A DNA stretch of 64,000 nt from Candidatus Methanoplasma sp. (GCA_031256955.1 JAIRPP010000013.1:124001-188000); one strand, 5' to 3'; numbered from the stretch's first letter, positions 33,704-42,043 are shown. Made by a program: numbers and translations. Notes: generated from the sequence alone by a model not told the origin.

Positions 33704-34303
33704 ATGGCGAACAAACCGCTGCCAGTTGAAGAGCCCGCATCGGACGCGGGCGAGCCCGTCCTCGAGGCGTCGAAGTGGCTCACGATGAGCGACGAAGAGA
33801 TAGGCGCGATCATACGCCGCACCATCGACAGGAAGAGGAAGGAGCTGGAGCGGGCGGAGTCCAAAGCCAAGGCGGACCCCGAGTTCACCGATTGGCTCAG
33901 AAAAGACATCGCCTCGTATGCGGCCCTGTTCTCCGAGTTCACCGGGATAGAGGCGGACGAGGATGCGCTGAGGCTCTTCGAAGACGGGCCCAGCATGTTC
34001 TACGGGACCGAGAGGCACGCCGCGTACGTCTCCAAGCTCTCCAAGAGGGCGGCGGCGGACGAGCGCGCGGCGGACGAACTGAGGATGGGGATCCTGGAAG
34101 AGATATACGGCGACATCGCGTACGGCGTCGGGATGGATGCGCTGAGCGACAAGAAGACCCTCAAGCTGCTGATGGAGGACGAGTACGCCGTCTCCGAGAT
34201 CGGGAAGATCATCATGGAGGACGAGTTCCTGATGGCCCTGTTCGACAAGGCCGCCTCTTCCAAGCAGGGAAAGAAGAAGGACAAGAAGAAAAAGGATAAA
34301 TGA
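33704..34303 (+). CDS. Acidic helical protein of unknown function with Lys-rich tail (paralogue of 34356-34859)
   Basis: 199 aa, not recognised. It is mostly helical, with WLRKDIASYAALFSEFTGIEAD in the first half, and ends in an extreme lysine tail (KKKDKKKKDK). A TATA-like TTATATT at 33676-33682 lies about 25 bases before ATG 33704, so the mRNA may be leaderless. The next gene has the same length class and a similar start of domain (FLKKDISGYKLVIDDF), so the two are likely old duplicates. Confidence 0.6.
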   Translation: MANKPLPVEEPASDAGEPVLEASKWLTMSDEEIGAIIRRTIDRKRKELERAESKAKADPEFTDWLRKDIASYAALFSEFTGIEADEDALRLFEDGPSMFYGTERHAAYVSKLSKRAAADERAADELRMGILEEIYGDIAYGVGMDALSDKKTLKLLMEDEYAVSEIGKIIMEDEFLMALFDKAASSKQGKKKDKKKKDK

Positions 34304-34355
34304 GGCCTGATCCATACGGGGGTTAGACGAGTCATTGTCGATGTGGGTGAAGAAA

Positions 34356-34859
34356 ATGGATGGGAACCTGAAAGAGCAGATAATCCTGATGCGCGCGGTG
34401 ATAGGCCGCAAGATCATGGAGATGGACGGATTCGAGATCAAGGCCGAGGGCAGCACCGGCGACGAGGCCGCGAAGTACCTCGACCTCATAGATTTCCTGA
34501 AGAAGGACATAAGCGGGTACAAGCTGGTCATAGACGACTTCAAGGAGGGCAACTACAACGACCTCCTGGCGAAGCTGTGGGACGTGGCCAACATGCCGGA
34601 CGAGTCCCTCGCCCTGTATTCCGACGTGTATCTCCCCGCGCTCCCCTCCGAGGACCGCGAGGAAGAGAACAGGGCGATGGAGATCAAGGCGAAGCACGCC
34701 AAGGAGATCAGGAAGGCGTACATAATCTCCCTGGGGAGATCCGCGCTCATGCACACCCGCGCGCTGGACATAATCATGTCCAAAGAGGAGCTCGTGACCA
34801 TCATCGGCAACGCGGTGCTGGACGACCCCGAGCTCATGAACGCGCTGGACAAACAGTGA
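34356..34859 (+). CDS. Helical protein of unknown function (paralogue of 33704-34303)
   Basis: 167 aa from ATG 34356, preceded by GGGTGA at a good distance (ATG 34341 is an in-frame alternative). Not recognised. Features: FLKKDISGYKLVIDDFKEG in the middle, an acidic stretch SEDREEENRAMEIKAKHAKE, and a C-terminal EELVTIIGNAVLDDPELMNAL that resembles KIIMEDEFLMALF of its neighbour. Both soluble, no signal peptide. The pair lies between the DUF3990 operon and a DNA glycosylase. Confidence 0.6.
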   Translation: MDGNLKEQIILMRAVIGRKIMEMDGFEIKAEGSTGDEAAKYLDLIDFLKKDISGYKLVIDDFKEGNYNDLLAKLWDVANMPDESLALYSDVYLPALPSEDREEENRAMEIKAKHAKEIRKAYIISLGRSALMHTRALDIIMSKEELVTIIGNAVLDDPELMNALDKQ

Positions 34860-34887
34860 ACCGGTCCTCCGGGCCGCTCAAACCCCT

Positions 34888-35400
34888 TCAAACCGCTTCC
34901 TTTTTATCTTCCAGCGCCCGGCGCACCAAGGACCACCGCTCCATGAACGCGGGGTCCGACCTCATGCGCCTGTTGGCGGGGCTGGTCGACGGGAGGTATG
35001 TCGCCTCCATGCCGGCGCCGGCGGCGCATCCGGAGTTGAACAGGCGCGTCGCCGCCTTCCCGGTTGCGAATATCGCCCTGATGGGCGCAGAGCCCATGAT
35101 CTCCCTGAAATCGTTGAACTCCGGGTTCCGGATGCTCCCGTCGGACGCGCCGTCGATCTCGCACGACCTGAGCACGTCCCATAGCGCCACGCGGCTCCTC
35201 AGGAGGAACTCCCTGCGGGACGCGGGGTCGGGGGCCGGCTCCTCCTCGCCGAGGACCTCCGACAGGACGTGCCAGAAGCAGTTCTGCGGATGGCCGTACG
35301 GGAACCCCGCCCTCAGGGACGCGGGAGACGGGATCGTCCCCAGGATCAGGACCTCCGACCTCTCGTCGAACACGGGAGGCCACGGATGGCGGACTATCAT
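34888..35400 (-). CDS. DNA-deoxyinosine/uracil-DNA glycosylase family protein (family 6 type)
   Basis: 170 aa from ATG 35400. Features of the hypoxanthine-DNA glycosylase group: LILGTIPSPASLRAGFPYG (motif 1), GHPQNCFWHVLSEVLGEE, VALWDVLRSCEIDGASDGSI, FATGKAATRLFN, and LPSTSPANRR near the C-terminus, the usual active-site loop. It should excise deaminated purines from DNA. The upstream part of the open frame has no family similarity. Divergent from the serine protease gene. Confidence 0.88.
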   Translation of the reverse strand: MIVRHPWPPVFDERSEVLILGTIPSPASLRAGFPYGHPQNCFWHVLSEVLGEEEPAPDPASRREFLLRSRVALWDVLRSCEIDGASDGSIRNPEFNDFREIMGSAPIRAIFATGKAATRLFNSGCAAGAGMEATYLPSTSPANRRMRSDPAFMERWSLVRRALEDKKEAV

Positions 35401-35485
35401 CGGCGACCGATACGCGCGCCGAGCATATAAGCCGGGCAGGGGGCGGAGAGGGGCTCCGCAGAGATCCTTTTCGGCGCATGCGCCC

Positions 35486-35495
35486 ACATAAATAC
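35486..35495 (+). promoter_or_regulatory. TATA box of the serine protease gene
   Basis: ACATAAATAC centred about 27 bases before ATG 35517, which would make the transcript leaderless and supports 35517 rather than the ATG at 35478. Confidence 0.6.
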
Positions 35496-35516
35496 GAAGA
35501 TAACGATACTCCTGGC

Positions 35517-36398
35517 ATGTTTGTGAGCGCCTTTGAAAAGGCATCGAACTTCACCCGCCCGCTGGTGGTTTCCACCAGGCACGTGGACGGGACCGTGCGC
35601 ACCTCGTGCGGATCGTTCATCGTGATCAACGACGAGGGGTGGGTGATGACCGCGGGGCACATGTTCGATTCCTTCGCCGCGTTCCAGACCGACCAGAAGA
35701 AGATAAGGGAGGTGAGGGAGCTTAACGCCTCCCGCGACAGCGTGCAGGGGGCTCCCGGGAACGCGTCCAGGATGGACCCGGGATGGATCACCAACCACTC
35801 CTTCTGGTGGAGCTGGGACGAGGCCAAGCTCGCCAACGCCTACGTGAACAGGCAGATAGACCTGTGCGTCGGGAGGCTGGAGCCGTTCAACCCCAAATGG
35901 GTGAGGGAGTACCCCGTGTTCCGCGACCCGAACTCCCTCCGCATCGGAACGAGCGTGTGCAGGCTCGGGTTCCCGTTCGCGGGGGTGGAGTCCTCCTTCG
36001 ACGACTCGCTCGGCGTGTTCCGCCTCAACAGGGCCGCGCTGCCGATACCTTTCTTCCCGAACGACGGCATCCACTCGAAGACCACCAACCGCGGGCAGAG
36101 CGCGGACAGGGGGATAGACATGCTGTACGTGGAGACCTCCACCCCCGGGCTCACCGGGCAGTCGGGCGGACCGATAGTGGACAGGGACGGGAAGGTGTAC
36201 GCGATGCAGGTTCAGACCAGCCACGCCCCGCTGGGGTTCCAGCCCTCGGTGGAGATCGATGGGAAGAGGGTGGTCGAGAACCAGTTCATCAACATAGGCA
36301 TAGGGGTGCACACCAAGACCATAGTCGACGTCCTCAGGAGCCAGAACGTCAGGTTCCGCATGGATTCCGACGAGCTCGGGTTCCGCATACTCGACTGA
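35517..36398 (+). CDS. Trypsin-like serine protease (S1/HtrA-type catalytic domain)
   Basis: 293 aa. Catalytic triad visible: H48 in TAGHMFD, D115 in RQIDLCVGRL, S216 in TGQSGGPIVD. No signal peptide, membrane helix or PDZ domain is seen, so it is probably cytoplasmic. A Trp-rich insertion (NHSFWWSWDEAK) lies between H and D. It stands alone between a DNA glycosylase and the AT-rich island. Solitary proteases of this type occur in defence islands, but that role here is only a possibility. Confidence 0.82.
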   Translation: MFVSAFEKASNFTRPLVVSTRHVDGTVRTSCGSFIVINDEGWVMTAGHMFDSFAAFQTDQKKIREVRELNASRDSVQGAPGNASRMDPGWITNHSFWWSWDEAKLANAYVNRQIDLCVGRLEPFNPKWVREYPVFRDPNSLRIGTSVCRLGFPFAGVESSFDDSLGVFRLNRAALPIPFFPNDGIHSKTTNRGQSADRGIDMLYVETSTPGLTGQSGGPIVDRDGKVYAMQVQTSHAPLGFQPSVEIDGKRVVENQFINIGIGVHTKTIVDVLRSQNVRFRMDSDELGFRILD

Positions 36399-36740
36399 GG
36401 AGCTACAGCGATATTATTTAATCTGATATCTAAACAAAGTTGAATAATAACGCATCATCTCTGTTTCGAAGATTCACAGGATACAAGTGCGATATTATTT
36501 TATCATGTTTAGATACTATCTTAATTTATTGCGCTGTATCTCGACTTGCGATCGGACGCAAAAGACACAGCGCACAAAATATAGTATGTTTAGGTACGAC
36601 ATTAATTAAATGCACAGTGGAATAAAAAGACCGTCGAAACGCGGGATTCGAGCGCAAAAACGCCGTTTTTGCGCGAAAAAGCTGTAAAATCCATCGGATC
36701 CGCATGGAAAAGGCGTCAACGACGGTACCCCGAATATCAA
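36399..36740. other. AT-rich gene-free stretch with short dispersed repeats
   Basis: Base composition drops sharply from the GC-rich surroundings. GCGATATTATTT-ATC occurs at 36409-36424 and 36489-36504. TGTTTAG(A/G)TA occurs at 36506 and 36587, and inverted at 36425-36436. The copies are about 80 bp apart. No convincing gene is seen. Confidence 0.7.
36652..36674. repeat. Perfect 23-bp palindrome
   Basis: Arms GCGCAAAAACG and CGTTTTTGCGC of 11 bp surround a single C. It may be an operator, a recombination site or a hairpin. It sits at the right edge of the first AT-rich stretch. Confidence 0.8.
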
Positions 36741-37190
36741 CTTGGAAACGCCGATTCGACATGAAAAGGGGTGGGGCGCCGTGCGCGACGCGCAGAGCGC
36801 GGGCGACGGGGCGGAAACGCCTGTGCAGGGGCCGATTTTTGCCTCAAGAAGGCTCCGGAGAGGCGGAGAAGGCCCTGCTGCGAGGATATGGCCGAGAGGT
36901 CTGAAGGAGATGCAGACTCACGGAGGCGGCGCGGAGGGGGAAGGGAGCCGCGTTCGGAGGGCGAATCGAACCTCGATGGGGTGAGCTCCGAGGCGCGGCG
37001 CACAGGATCGCGCCCGCACAGGCGAGGGGGGGCGATCCGAGAAACGCGGAGCGGATGGGTGCGCCCGACGCGCAAAGGCGCCTCGGCGACAAGGCTCGTT
37101 CGAGGCGCTAGCCCGCTCCGTCTGATTGGAACCCGCGCATCTCGAACTGACACGGCGAGCCGCCGCGAAAAAACGACTGAAAACGCAGAG
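36741..37190. other. GC-rich stretch without convincing genes
   Basis: Open frames exist on both strands but give only Arg, Pro and Ser-rich products with no family resemblance and no ribosome-binding sites. I take it as non-coding or decayed. It is flanked on both sides by AT-rich sequence. Confidence 0.5.
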
Positions 37191-37204
37191 CAAAATAGAT
37201 GTGC

Positions 37205-37338
37205 GATAAAAATAATCTAAATAAAGATACCTACTTAATTATTTGCACCGTAACTCTATTTTTTTCAAAAACGGATCCGCCCGACGCAAGCACCTGATAA
37301 AAATAACTACAGTAAAGATATTTGCTTTATTAATTACA
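37205..37338. repeat. Pair of AT-rich imperfect direct repeats about 43 bp long
   Basis: Copies begin with GATAAAAATAA at 37205 and 37296, 91 bp apart, and stay similar for about 43 bases with scattered differences. They lie in the second AT-rich stretch (37191-37440). Confidence 0.65.
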
Positions 37339-37430
37339 TGCTTGCTATTTTTAAGAGACATATGGAGCAATAGTATGATAATAATAAATGAAATAAAGTA
37401 ATCAGTTTAACTAATTAATGTGTATTGAAA

Positions 37431-37529
37431 TCAAGACACAAAAACCGACGCGGCTACCACGAACACGACGAAGAACATGATAGCGACCATGAACCAAGCC
37501 ATGATTTTCTTCTTCTTCTCTTCCCGCAT
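37431..37529 (-). CDS. Candidate 32-residue single-span membrane protein
   Basis: A short frame on the minus strand reads MREEKKKKIMAWFMVAI and continues hydrophobic to VAASVFVS before TGA at 37431-37433. It has a positive N-terminus and one membrane helix. GGAGG lies about 14 bases before the ATG, with a TATA-like TTTTTATTG further upstream. It resembles the signal/anchor segment of the surface proteins without any ectodomain, so it is either a true small membrane protein or the relic of a surface gene. Confidence 0.4.
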   Translation of the reverse strand: MREEKKKKIMAWFMVAIMFFVVFVVAASVFVS

Positions 37530-37813
37530 GCTTATCCTGCGCCTCCAATGCTCTCTCCCAATAAAAACATTGTTTCAGGAAGCCTGGCTTGTTTCAAAGG
37601 CGACATGCGCGAGGGCTCGGGTTTCATCTGAACTACTCTTCTTCAGAACCGTCTCGAAGACGCCTGGCGATCTCGGATGCGGGTAAAATGAATATATCCC
37701 GACGCGATCCAGAATATGAGGTTAAGACTGTTGAGAGGTCGCTTGGACCGCGGATGCTCGTCGCGCTTACAGACGATCGATGCGCTTGGATCGGAATCAA
37801 GAGAGGAATCTAA

Positions 37814-38056
37814 ATGAAGGACACCCCGGAGGTCGCCGAATATCTCATCGACATCACCACGGCCAAGGTCGCGGAGATCATGGCGAGGGAGAGCGGGAGG
37901 ACCACTGCGGAATGCATGCGCGAGTTCATGTCCACGAGGACGTTCGAAGTCCTGGACTGCAGGGAATCCTACCTCTACCACGAGAGCGTGGAATACGTGC
38001 TGGACATGCTCGACGACGAACGCAGGGGCGACTTCGAAAGCTGGAGGGAGATATGA
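37814..38056 (+). CDS. Small partner protein, paralogue of 33125-33370 (orphan DUF3990-type locus)
   Basis: 80 aa. Shares RESYLYHESVEYVLDML and RRGDFESW with the partner protein in the DUF3990 operon. GAGAGGA precedes the ATG. Its stop overlaps the next start as ATGA. Unlike the first locus there is no DUF3990 gene upstream; only a short open frame (37688-37813, about 41 codons) of unclear status ends right before it. Confidence 0.65.
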   Translation: MKDTPEVAEYLIDITTAKVAEIMARESGRTTAECMREFMSTRTFEVLDCRESYLYHESVEYVLDMLDDERRGDFESWREI

Positions 38057-38289
38057 AGCTCGATCTGGATCTCGTAGCCTATATGCAGGCGGAGGCTGGG
38101 CGCGCCTACATGCGCAGGCACGGGCTGAAGCCGTCGGAATTCGTCAAGCTCGACGAGAGATACGACATACTGGGCTTCATAGAGGCGGGATACGGCGTGT
38201 TCCACATGACCGGGATCGAGGGGGTCTTGGACGAAATCGACGACTACGTCGAGTTCAAAAGAGGGCGGGAGGCTCGGAGCGAGTCTTAG
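38053..38289 (+). CDS. DUF3791-like small protein, paralogue of 33375-33605
   Basis: 78 aa. AYMRRHGLKPSEFVKLDER, DILGFIEAGYGVFHMTG and IEGVLDEIDDYVEF match the DUF3791-like protein at 33375-33605 along the whole length. Coupled to the previous gene by a 4-base overlap. A solitary pair without the effector could give immunity against the first locus or against other cells; this is inference. Confidence 0.65.
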   Translation: MKLDLDLVAYMQAEAGRAYMRRHGLKPSEFVKLDERYDILGFIEAGYGVFHMTGIEGVLDEIDDYVEFKRGREARSES

Positions 38290-38414
38290 AGCGTGCGAGA
38301 AAGCCGCTGAAAGAGACGGGCTCTGATCCCGACATAGCGTTTTCGAATGGTTTTTCGCAAACGGCGACGGTCCCGCCATATATGTTTCAAATACAGGTTA
38401 GGCATCGGAGGCTC

Positions 38415-39614
38415 ATGTTCGGCAGGACGGTCTCCGCGGCGATAGAGCGCAGCCTGGAGCAGCGCGCCGCGACGCTGGTCACCGGCGCGAGGAGGGTCGG
38501 CAAGACCGCGCTCTGTCGCGAGCTGGCCTCCAAGCGCGGCTTCGGGTACGTCTCCCTGGCGAGCGAGAGGGACCGCTCGGAGGCCTCGGCCGATCCCGAG
38601 GCGTTCCTGAGATCTCGCGGAACCCCCTTGATCATCGACGAGATCCAATATGCGCCGTTCCTGTTCGACTACATAGAGGCCGTGGTCGACAGAGCTCTCT
38701 TCGAAACCGACTTCAACAAAGGCATGTACCTGCTCATAGGAAGCCGCGATTACAATCTCATGAAGGGCGTGACGCAGTCCATGGCGGGCAGGATCGGCAT
38801 AATAAAGATGTCTCCGCTGAGCCTGAGCGAGATCCATTCCCGCGAGGAGGTCCCCTTCAGAATAGATCTTGAAAAGAACTCCGCGAGGGGCGCGGAGCTG
38901 GAGCTCTCCGTGGGCGAGATGTACGAGGCGATCGTCCGCGGGATGTACCCCGACCTTCATGCGGATGAAGGGATCGATGCGGGCGCGTTCTACTCAGGAT
39001 ACGCGAGAGAGTATGTTGAACGGGACCTGCCGCAGCACCTCAAGGTCAGGGACGGGGCCAGGTTCGCCAGATTCATGAGACATATGGCATCTCTCACGGG
39101 GAGGGAGCTGTCGTACGGGGGCATAGCCCGGGAGCTGGGGATGGACGCGAGGACGGTCGAATCCTGGGTGGGCGCGCTGGCCGCGAACGGCCTGGTGCAC
39201 CTGTTGAGGGCGCATCCGCTAGCATCCGCGTCCAAGCGCCCGAAGATATACTTCAGCGACACGGGGCTCGCGTGCCACCTGGCGGGCGTGAAGGATGCTG
39301 GGAGCCTGATGGAGAGCGCTCTCCGCAGGCAGATGGAGGAGACGTTCATAGTGAACGAGATCCTCAAATCCTATCAGAACAACCGCGAGAACGCCGGATT
39401 CTACCATTACAGCGGGCCTCGGGGGGATGCGGTAGAGCTTATGATCTTCCAGAACGGGCGCATGTCGCTGATCGGATGCGGATCCGCGCGCGGCGCGCTC
39501 TGCCGCCCGCCGGAGGCGGGCTTCGAGATCGGGGCGTCGTGCGCGATATGCATGATTGAGAAGCCGCGCCTTTTGAGCGACGGATCCTATGCGCTCCCCC
39601 CGACCTCGATATGA
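38415..39614 (+). CDS. AAA ATPase with DUF4143, degenerate nuclease-like motif
   Basis: 399 aa. Walker A GARRVGKT at 24-31, Walker B TPLIIDEIQ near 74-82, arginine-finger region GSRDYNLMKGVTQSMAGR, and the DUF4143 part with IARELGMDARTVESWVGAL and KIYFSDTGLACHLAG. Relatives end with EVDFVI...IEVKA, a PD-(D/E)XK-like signature; here the place reads AVELMIFQNGRMSLIGCG, so the acidic and Lys residues are missing. ATG 38415 follows CGGAGG. The ATG at 38382 lies within a TATA-like CATATATG. Function of these ATPases is not established. Confidence 0.8.
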   Translation: MFGRTVSAAIERSLEQRAATLVTGARRVGKTALCRELASKRGFGYVSLASERDRSEASADPEAFLRSRGTPLIIDEIQYAPFLFDYIEAVVDRALFETDFNKGMYLLIGSRDYNLMKGVTQSMAGRIGIIKMSPLSLSEIHSREEVPFRIDLEKNSARGAELELSVGEMYEAIVRGMYPDLHADEGIDAGAFYSGYAREYVERDLPQHLKVRDGARFARFMRHMASLTGRELSYGGIARELGMDARTVESWVGALAANGLVHLLRAHPLASASKRPKIYFSDTGLACHLAGVKDAGSLMESALRRQMEETFIVNEILKSYQNNRENAGFYHYSGPRGDAVELMIFQNGRMSLIGCGSARGALCRPPEAGFEIGASCAICMIEKPRLLSDGSYALPPTSI

Positions 39615-39703
39615 TTTGATCAAAGGTCGAACGGGGGGTGCGACTGGGATAGATTGAGAAATAAGTGGTTTGGGAAGGGGTTTGTCCTTTTAGGATCGCC
39701 GGA

Positions 39704-40219
39704 TCAGACTATCGGGAGTTTGTTCTCCAGCGCCAGGGCGTAGGCGAGGTAGATGTTGAACAGGAAGTTGAACAGAGCCACTATGCCTATGATCCAGTGC
39801 CAGTAGTCGCCGCCGATTATGCTCGGGTCGCTCAGGCCCACGGTCAGGAATATGAGCGCGGTCGTGACCAGTATGAGCGACAGGACCTTCGGGGTCTTGG
39901 CCAGCAGGGACCAGATTATCGCGAGTATGAACACGATGGCGAAGGTTATGTTCTCCAGCGGACCCATTCCGTACCCCGTCATCGCCACCGCGGCTCCGAC
40001 GAGCGCGAAGACGACGAACCCGAAGTTGCTGTCGGATCTGTACGCGAGCAGAGCTACGCCGATGATCATTATGCCGAGCAATTTAAAGAAGTTGGCAGTC
40101 GGGACGACTCCGAGGACGGGGTCGTTCCAGAGCATCAATACGGCCAGCGGCAGCGAGACCACGGCCACCATGAACAGACCCAACGACGTCGGGTCCAGGC
40201 ACTTTTGGCATTCTACCAT
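39704..40219 (-). CDS. GPR1/FUN34/YaaH (SatP) family acetate/succinate transporter
   Basis: 171 aa with six membrane helices. N-terminal DPTSLGLFMVAVVSLPLAV corresponds to the family motif N-P-A-P-L-G-L with changes, and GYGMGPLENITFAIVFILA is the middle helix region. Such proteins carry acetate or other short acids with protons or as hexameric channels. ATG 40219 has GGAGGAAAAAAATC before it. A TATA-like TTTATATATT (40271-40280, minus strand) lies further up. Acetate uptake would suit a heterotroph-dependent methanogen; that is inference. Confidence 0.82.
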   Translation of the reverse strand: MVECQKCLDPTSLGLFMVAVVSLPLAVLMLWNDPVLGVVPTANFFKLLGIMIIGVALLAYRSDSNFGFVVFALVGAAVAMTGYGMGPLENITFAIVFILAIIWSLLAKTPKVLSLILVTTALIFLTVGLSDPSIIGGDYWHWIIGIVALFNFLFNIYLAYALALENKLPIV

Positions 40220-40418
40220 GATTTTTTTCCTCCTTTGAGGGATTATCCTCACTGTCGGCTTGCACTCGTAAATATATAAACCAGACGGTGCGATCGCGCC
40301 TTTTCAAGGAAGACCCAGAACGATCAAAACTATTTGAGCGAATATAGCCGCGAAGCCTGTCCAGATGGATGAAAAAATAGAAACACGTATATAGTGGTTA
40401 ACGTAACGACGGCTGAAA

Positions 40419-41264
40419 TCAATCCTCGAAATCCCCCGGCAGGAGGCATATCCTGCGCTTCTTGGGGTCTTTCACCCTCGACGCGATGATCTCCTGCACC
40501 GAGTTGAATCCCTCCGGGGATACGGCGGATCCCGCGAAATGCCTCACCAGCACCCCGTCCCACCTCATGTACCCCGCGTATATCGGGTTGTGCAGCAGCT
40601 TCCCCAGGTTGAACTGGTTCCACGGGTTGCCCCTCCTGGTGGATATCCCCTCCTTGTTGAGGCGGTACGCTATGGAGTCCATGGTAGACCCCGAGAGGTA
40701 CGAGCCGAATATGCCCTCCGCCACCTCCATCTCCTCCGGAACCGATTCCAACAGGCCCCCCGACAGGCGGTACCCGAACGGCGGGTTGAACCCCAGCGTC
40801 CTGCTCCCGGCGGGGGTGTTGCTCATGGATTCTGCCTTCTCCCTCATCCCCATGTGCGTCCTCTCGCCGATCTGCTCGCTCTCCAGCTGGGCTATCCTCT
40901 GAATCATGTCCACCACGAACCTGCCCAAGGCGTTGGTGGTGTCCAGGGCCTCCATGGAGGAGACGAACATCTTCCCGCTCTTGCCGAGCGAATCCATCAT
41001 GGCCATGAAGTTGCGGCTGTTCCTGTGGATCCTGTCCATCTTCATGACCAGGACCACGTCCCAAGAATCCATCTCCGCCATCATCCTGGCGTAAGCGGGG
41101 CGCCTGGCGTTGGTCCCTGAATACCCGTCGTCCTCGTACACCGCGTGCACGTCCCATCCCTCTGCGACGCAATAGCTGGCCAGGATCTCCTTCTGCGCGT
41201 CCAGGGAGTATCCCCCCATGGCCTGCTCGTCCGTCGAGACCCTGACGTATACCGCGGCCCTCAT
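40419..41264 (-). CDS. Serine site-specific recombinase, compact form (copy B)
   Basis: 281 aa. Resolvase domain with YVRVSTDEQ (catalytic Ser10), then SWDVVLVMKMDRIHRNS (catalytic Arg helix), and QRIAQLESEQIGER at the start of the long helix. A recombinase domain follows (PPFGYRLSGG ... LHNPIYAGYMRWDGV). The zinc ribbon and coiled coil of large phage integrases are absent, so it is a shortened form. GTG 41270 overlaps the stop of the upstream recombinase; ATG 41264 is two codons later. Tandem paralogue of the next gene. Confidence 0.88.
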   Translation of the reverse strand: MRAAVYVRVSTDEQAMGGYSLDAQKEILASYCVAEGWDVHAVYEDDGYSGTNARRPAYARMMAEMDSWDVVLVMKMDRIHRNSRNFMAMMDSLGKSGKMFVSSMEALDTTNALGRFVVDMIQRIAQLESEQIGERTHMGMREKAESMSNTPAGSRTLGFNPPFGYRLSGGLLESVPEEMEVAEGIFGSYLSGSTMDSIAYRLNKEGISTRRGNPWNQFNLGKLLHNPIYAGYMRWDGVLVRHFAGSAVSPEGFNSVQEIIASRVKDPKKRRICLLPGDFED

Positions 41265-41266
41265 GG

Positions 41267-42043
41267 TCACGCGTCCGGGAGCGCCGCTCCGTTAACCCGC
41301 TCGTACTCCTCGCGCTCGACTATCGCCTCGTGGCGGCCCTTGCGGACTATCCCGTCCCACCGGACGTATCCCGCGTACAGCGGGTTCTCCAGTATGTTCT
41401 TGACGGACTGCCCGCTCCATCTGGAGCTGATCTTGGGCCTCACGCCCGTCTCGTTGAGCGTCTCCGCTATGCCTCTGTAGGATCTCCCCTCCGCCCTCAT
41501 GGAGTATATGAGGCGGACCGCGTCCGCCTCGTAGTCGACCACGCCCATCTCGCCCCTGCGGTAGACGTACCCGTACGGGTGCCCGGACCCCATGGGCCCG
41601 TCCCCGCTCCTGGCCTTCCTGGCCATGCCTATCTTGACCCTCTCGCCGATCTGCTCGCTCTCCAGCTGCGCTATCCTCTGTATCACGTCCATGACGAACC
41701 TCCCCATGGCCGTGGTGGTGTCGAACTTCTCCTGGAGGGACATGAACTCCTTGCCCCTCCTGCGGAGGTCGTCCATCATGAGCGTGAAGTTGACGCTGTT
41801 CCTGTGTATGCGGTCCATCTTCAGGACCAGCAGGAGGTCCCAACCGTCGGATTCGGACATCATGCGCTCGTATTCCGGGCGGGACGCGCTGCGCCCGGAG
41901 AAGCCCTCCTCCCGGTATACGCCCGCGGCGTTCCAGCCGCGTACCTTGCAGTATGCCTCAAGCCTTTTCTGCTGAGCGTCCAGAGAGAAGCCCTCCTTGG
42001 CCTGATCCTCCGTGGACACCCTCATGTAGAGCGCCGCTCGCAT
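41267..42043 (-). CDS. Serine site-specific recombinase, compact form (copy A)
   Basis: 258 aa. Resolvase domain with YMRVSTEDQ (catalytic Ser10) and LLVLKMDRIHRNSVNF, long helix QRIAQLESEQIGERV, and recombinase domain YGYVYRRGEMGVVDYEAD ... LENPLYAGYVRWDGIV. No zinc ribbon. It shares its layout and many residues with copy B, with which it overlaps by a few bases, so the two are made together and may act as a pair. They lie directly downstream of the second adhesin cluster on the same strand. The att or inversion sites were not identified. Confidence 0.88.
   Translation of the reverse strand: MRAALYMRVSTEDQAKEGFSLDAQQKRLEAYCKVRGWNAAGVYREEGFSGRSASRPEYERMMSESDGWDLLLVLKMDRIHRNSVNFTLMMDDLRRRGKEFMSLQEKFDTTTAMGRFVMDVIQRIAQLESEQIGERVKIGMARKARSGDGPMGSGHPYGYVYRRGEMGVVDYEADAVRLIYSMRAEGRSYRGIAETLNETGVRPKISSRWSGQSVKNILENPLYAGYVRWDGIVRKGRHEAIVEREEYERVNGAALPDA

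Noticed and set aside
36885-37000. tRNA-like stretch (TGGCCGAGAGGTCTGAAGG, and GGTTCGATTC on the other strand)
   Set aside because: The D-arm-like part and the T-arm-like part are on opposite strands, and the T stem does not pair. No cloverleaf can be drawn.
36737-37153. Frames on both strands coding for Arg/Ser/Pro-rich products
   Set aside because: Low-complexity products, no start signals and overlapping frames on both strands with equal merit; best explained by GC bias.
37589-37813. Short gene directly before the orphan DUF3990-type pair
   Set aside because: Its stop abuts the next start, but it has no clear ribosome-binding site, no similarity to DUF3990 and only about 41 codons after the last ATG. 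Left as uncertain, not annotated as a gene.
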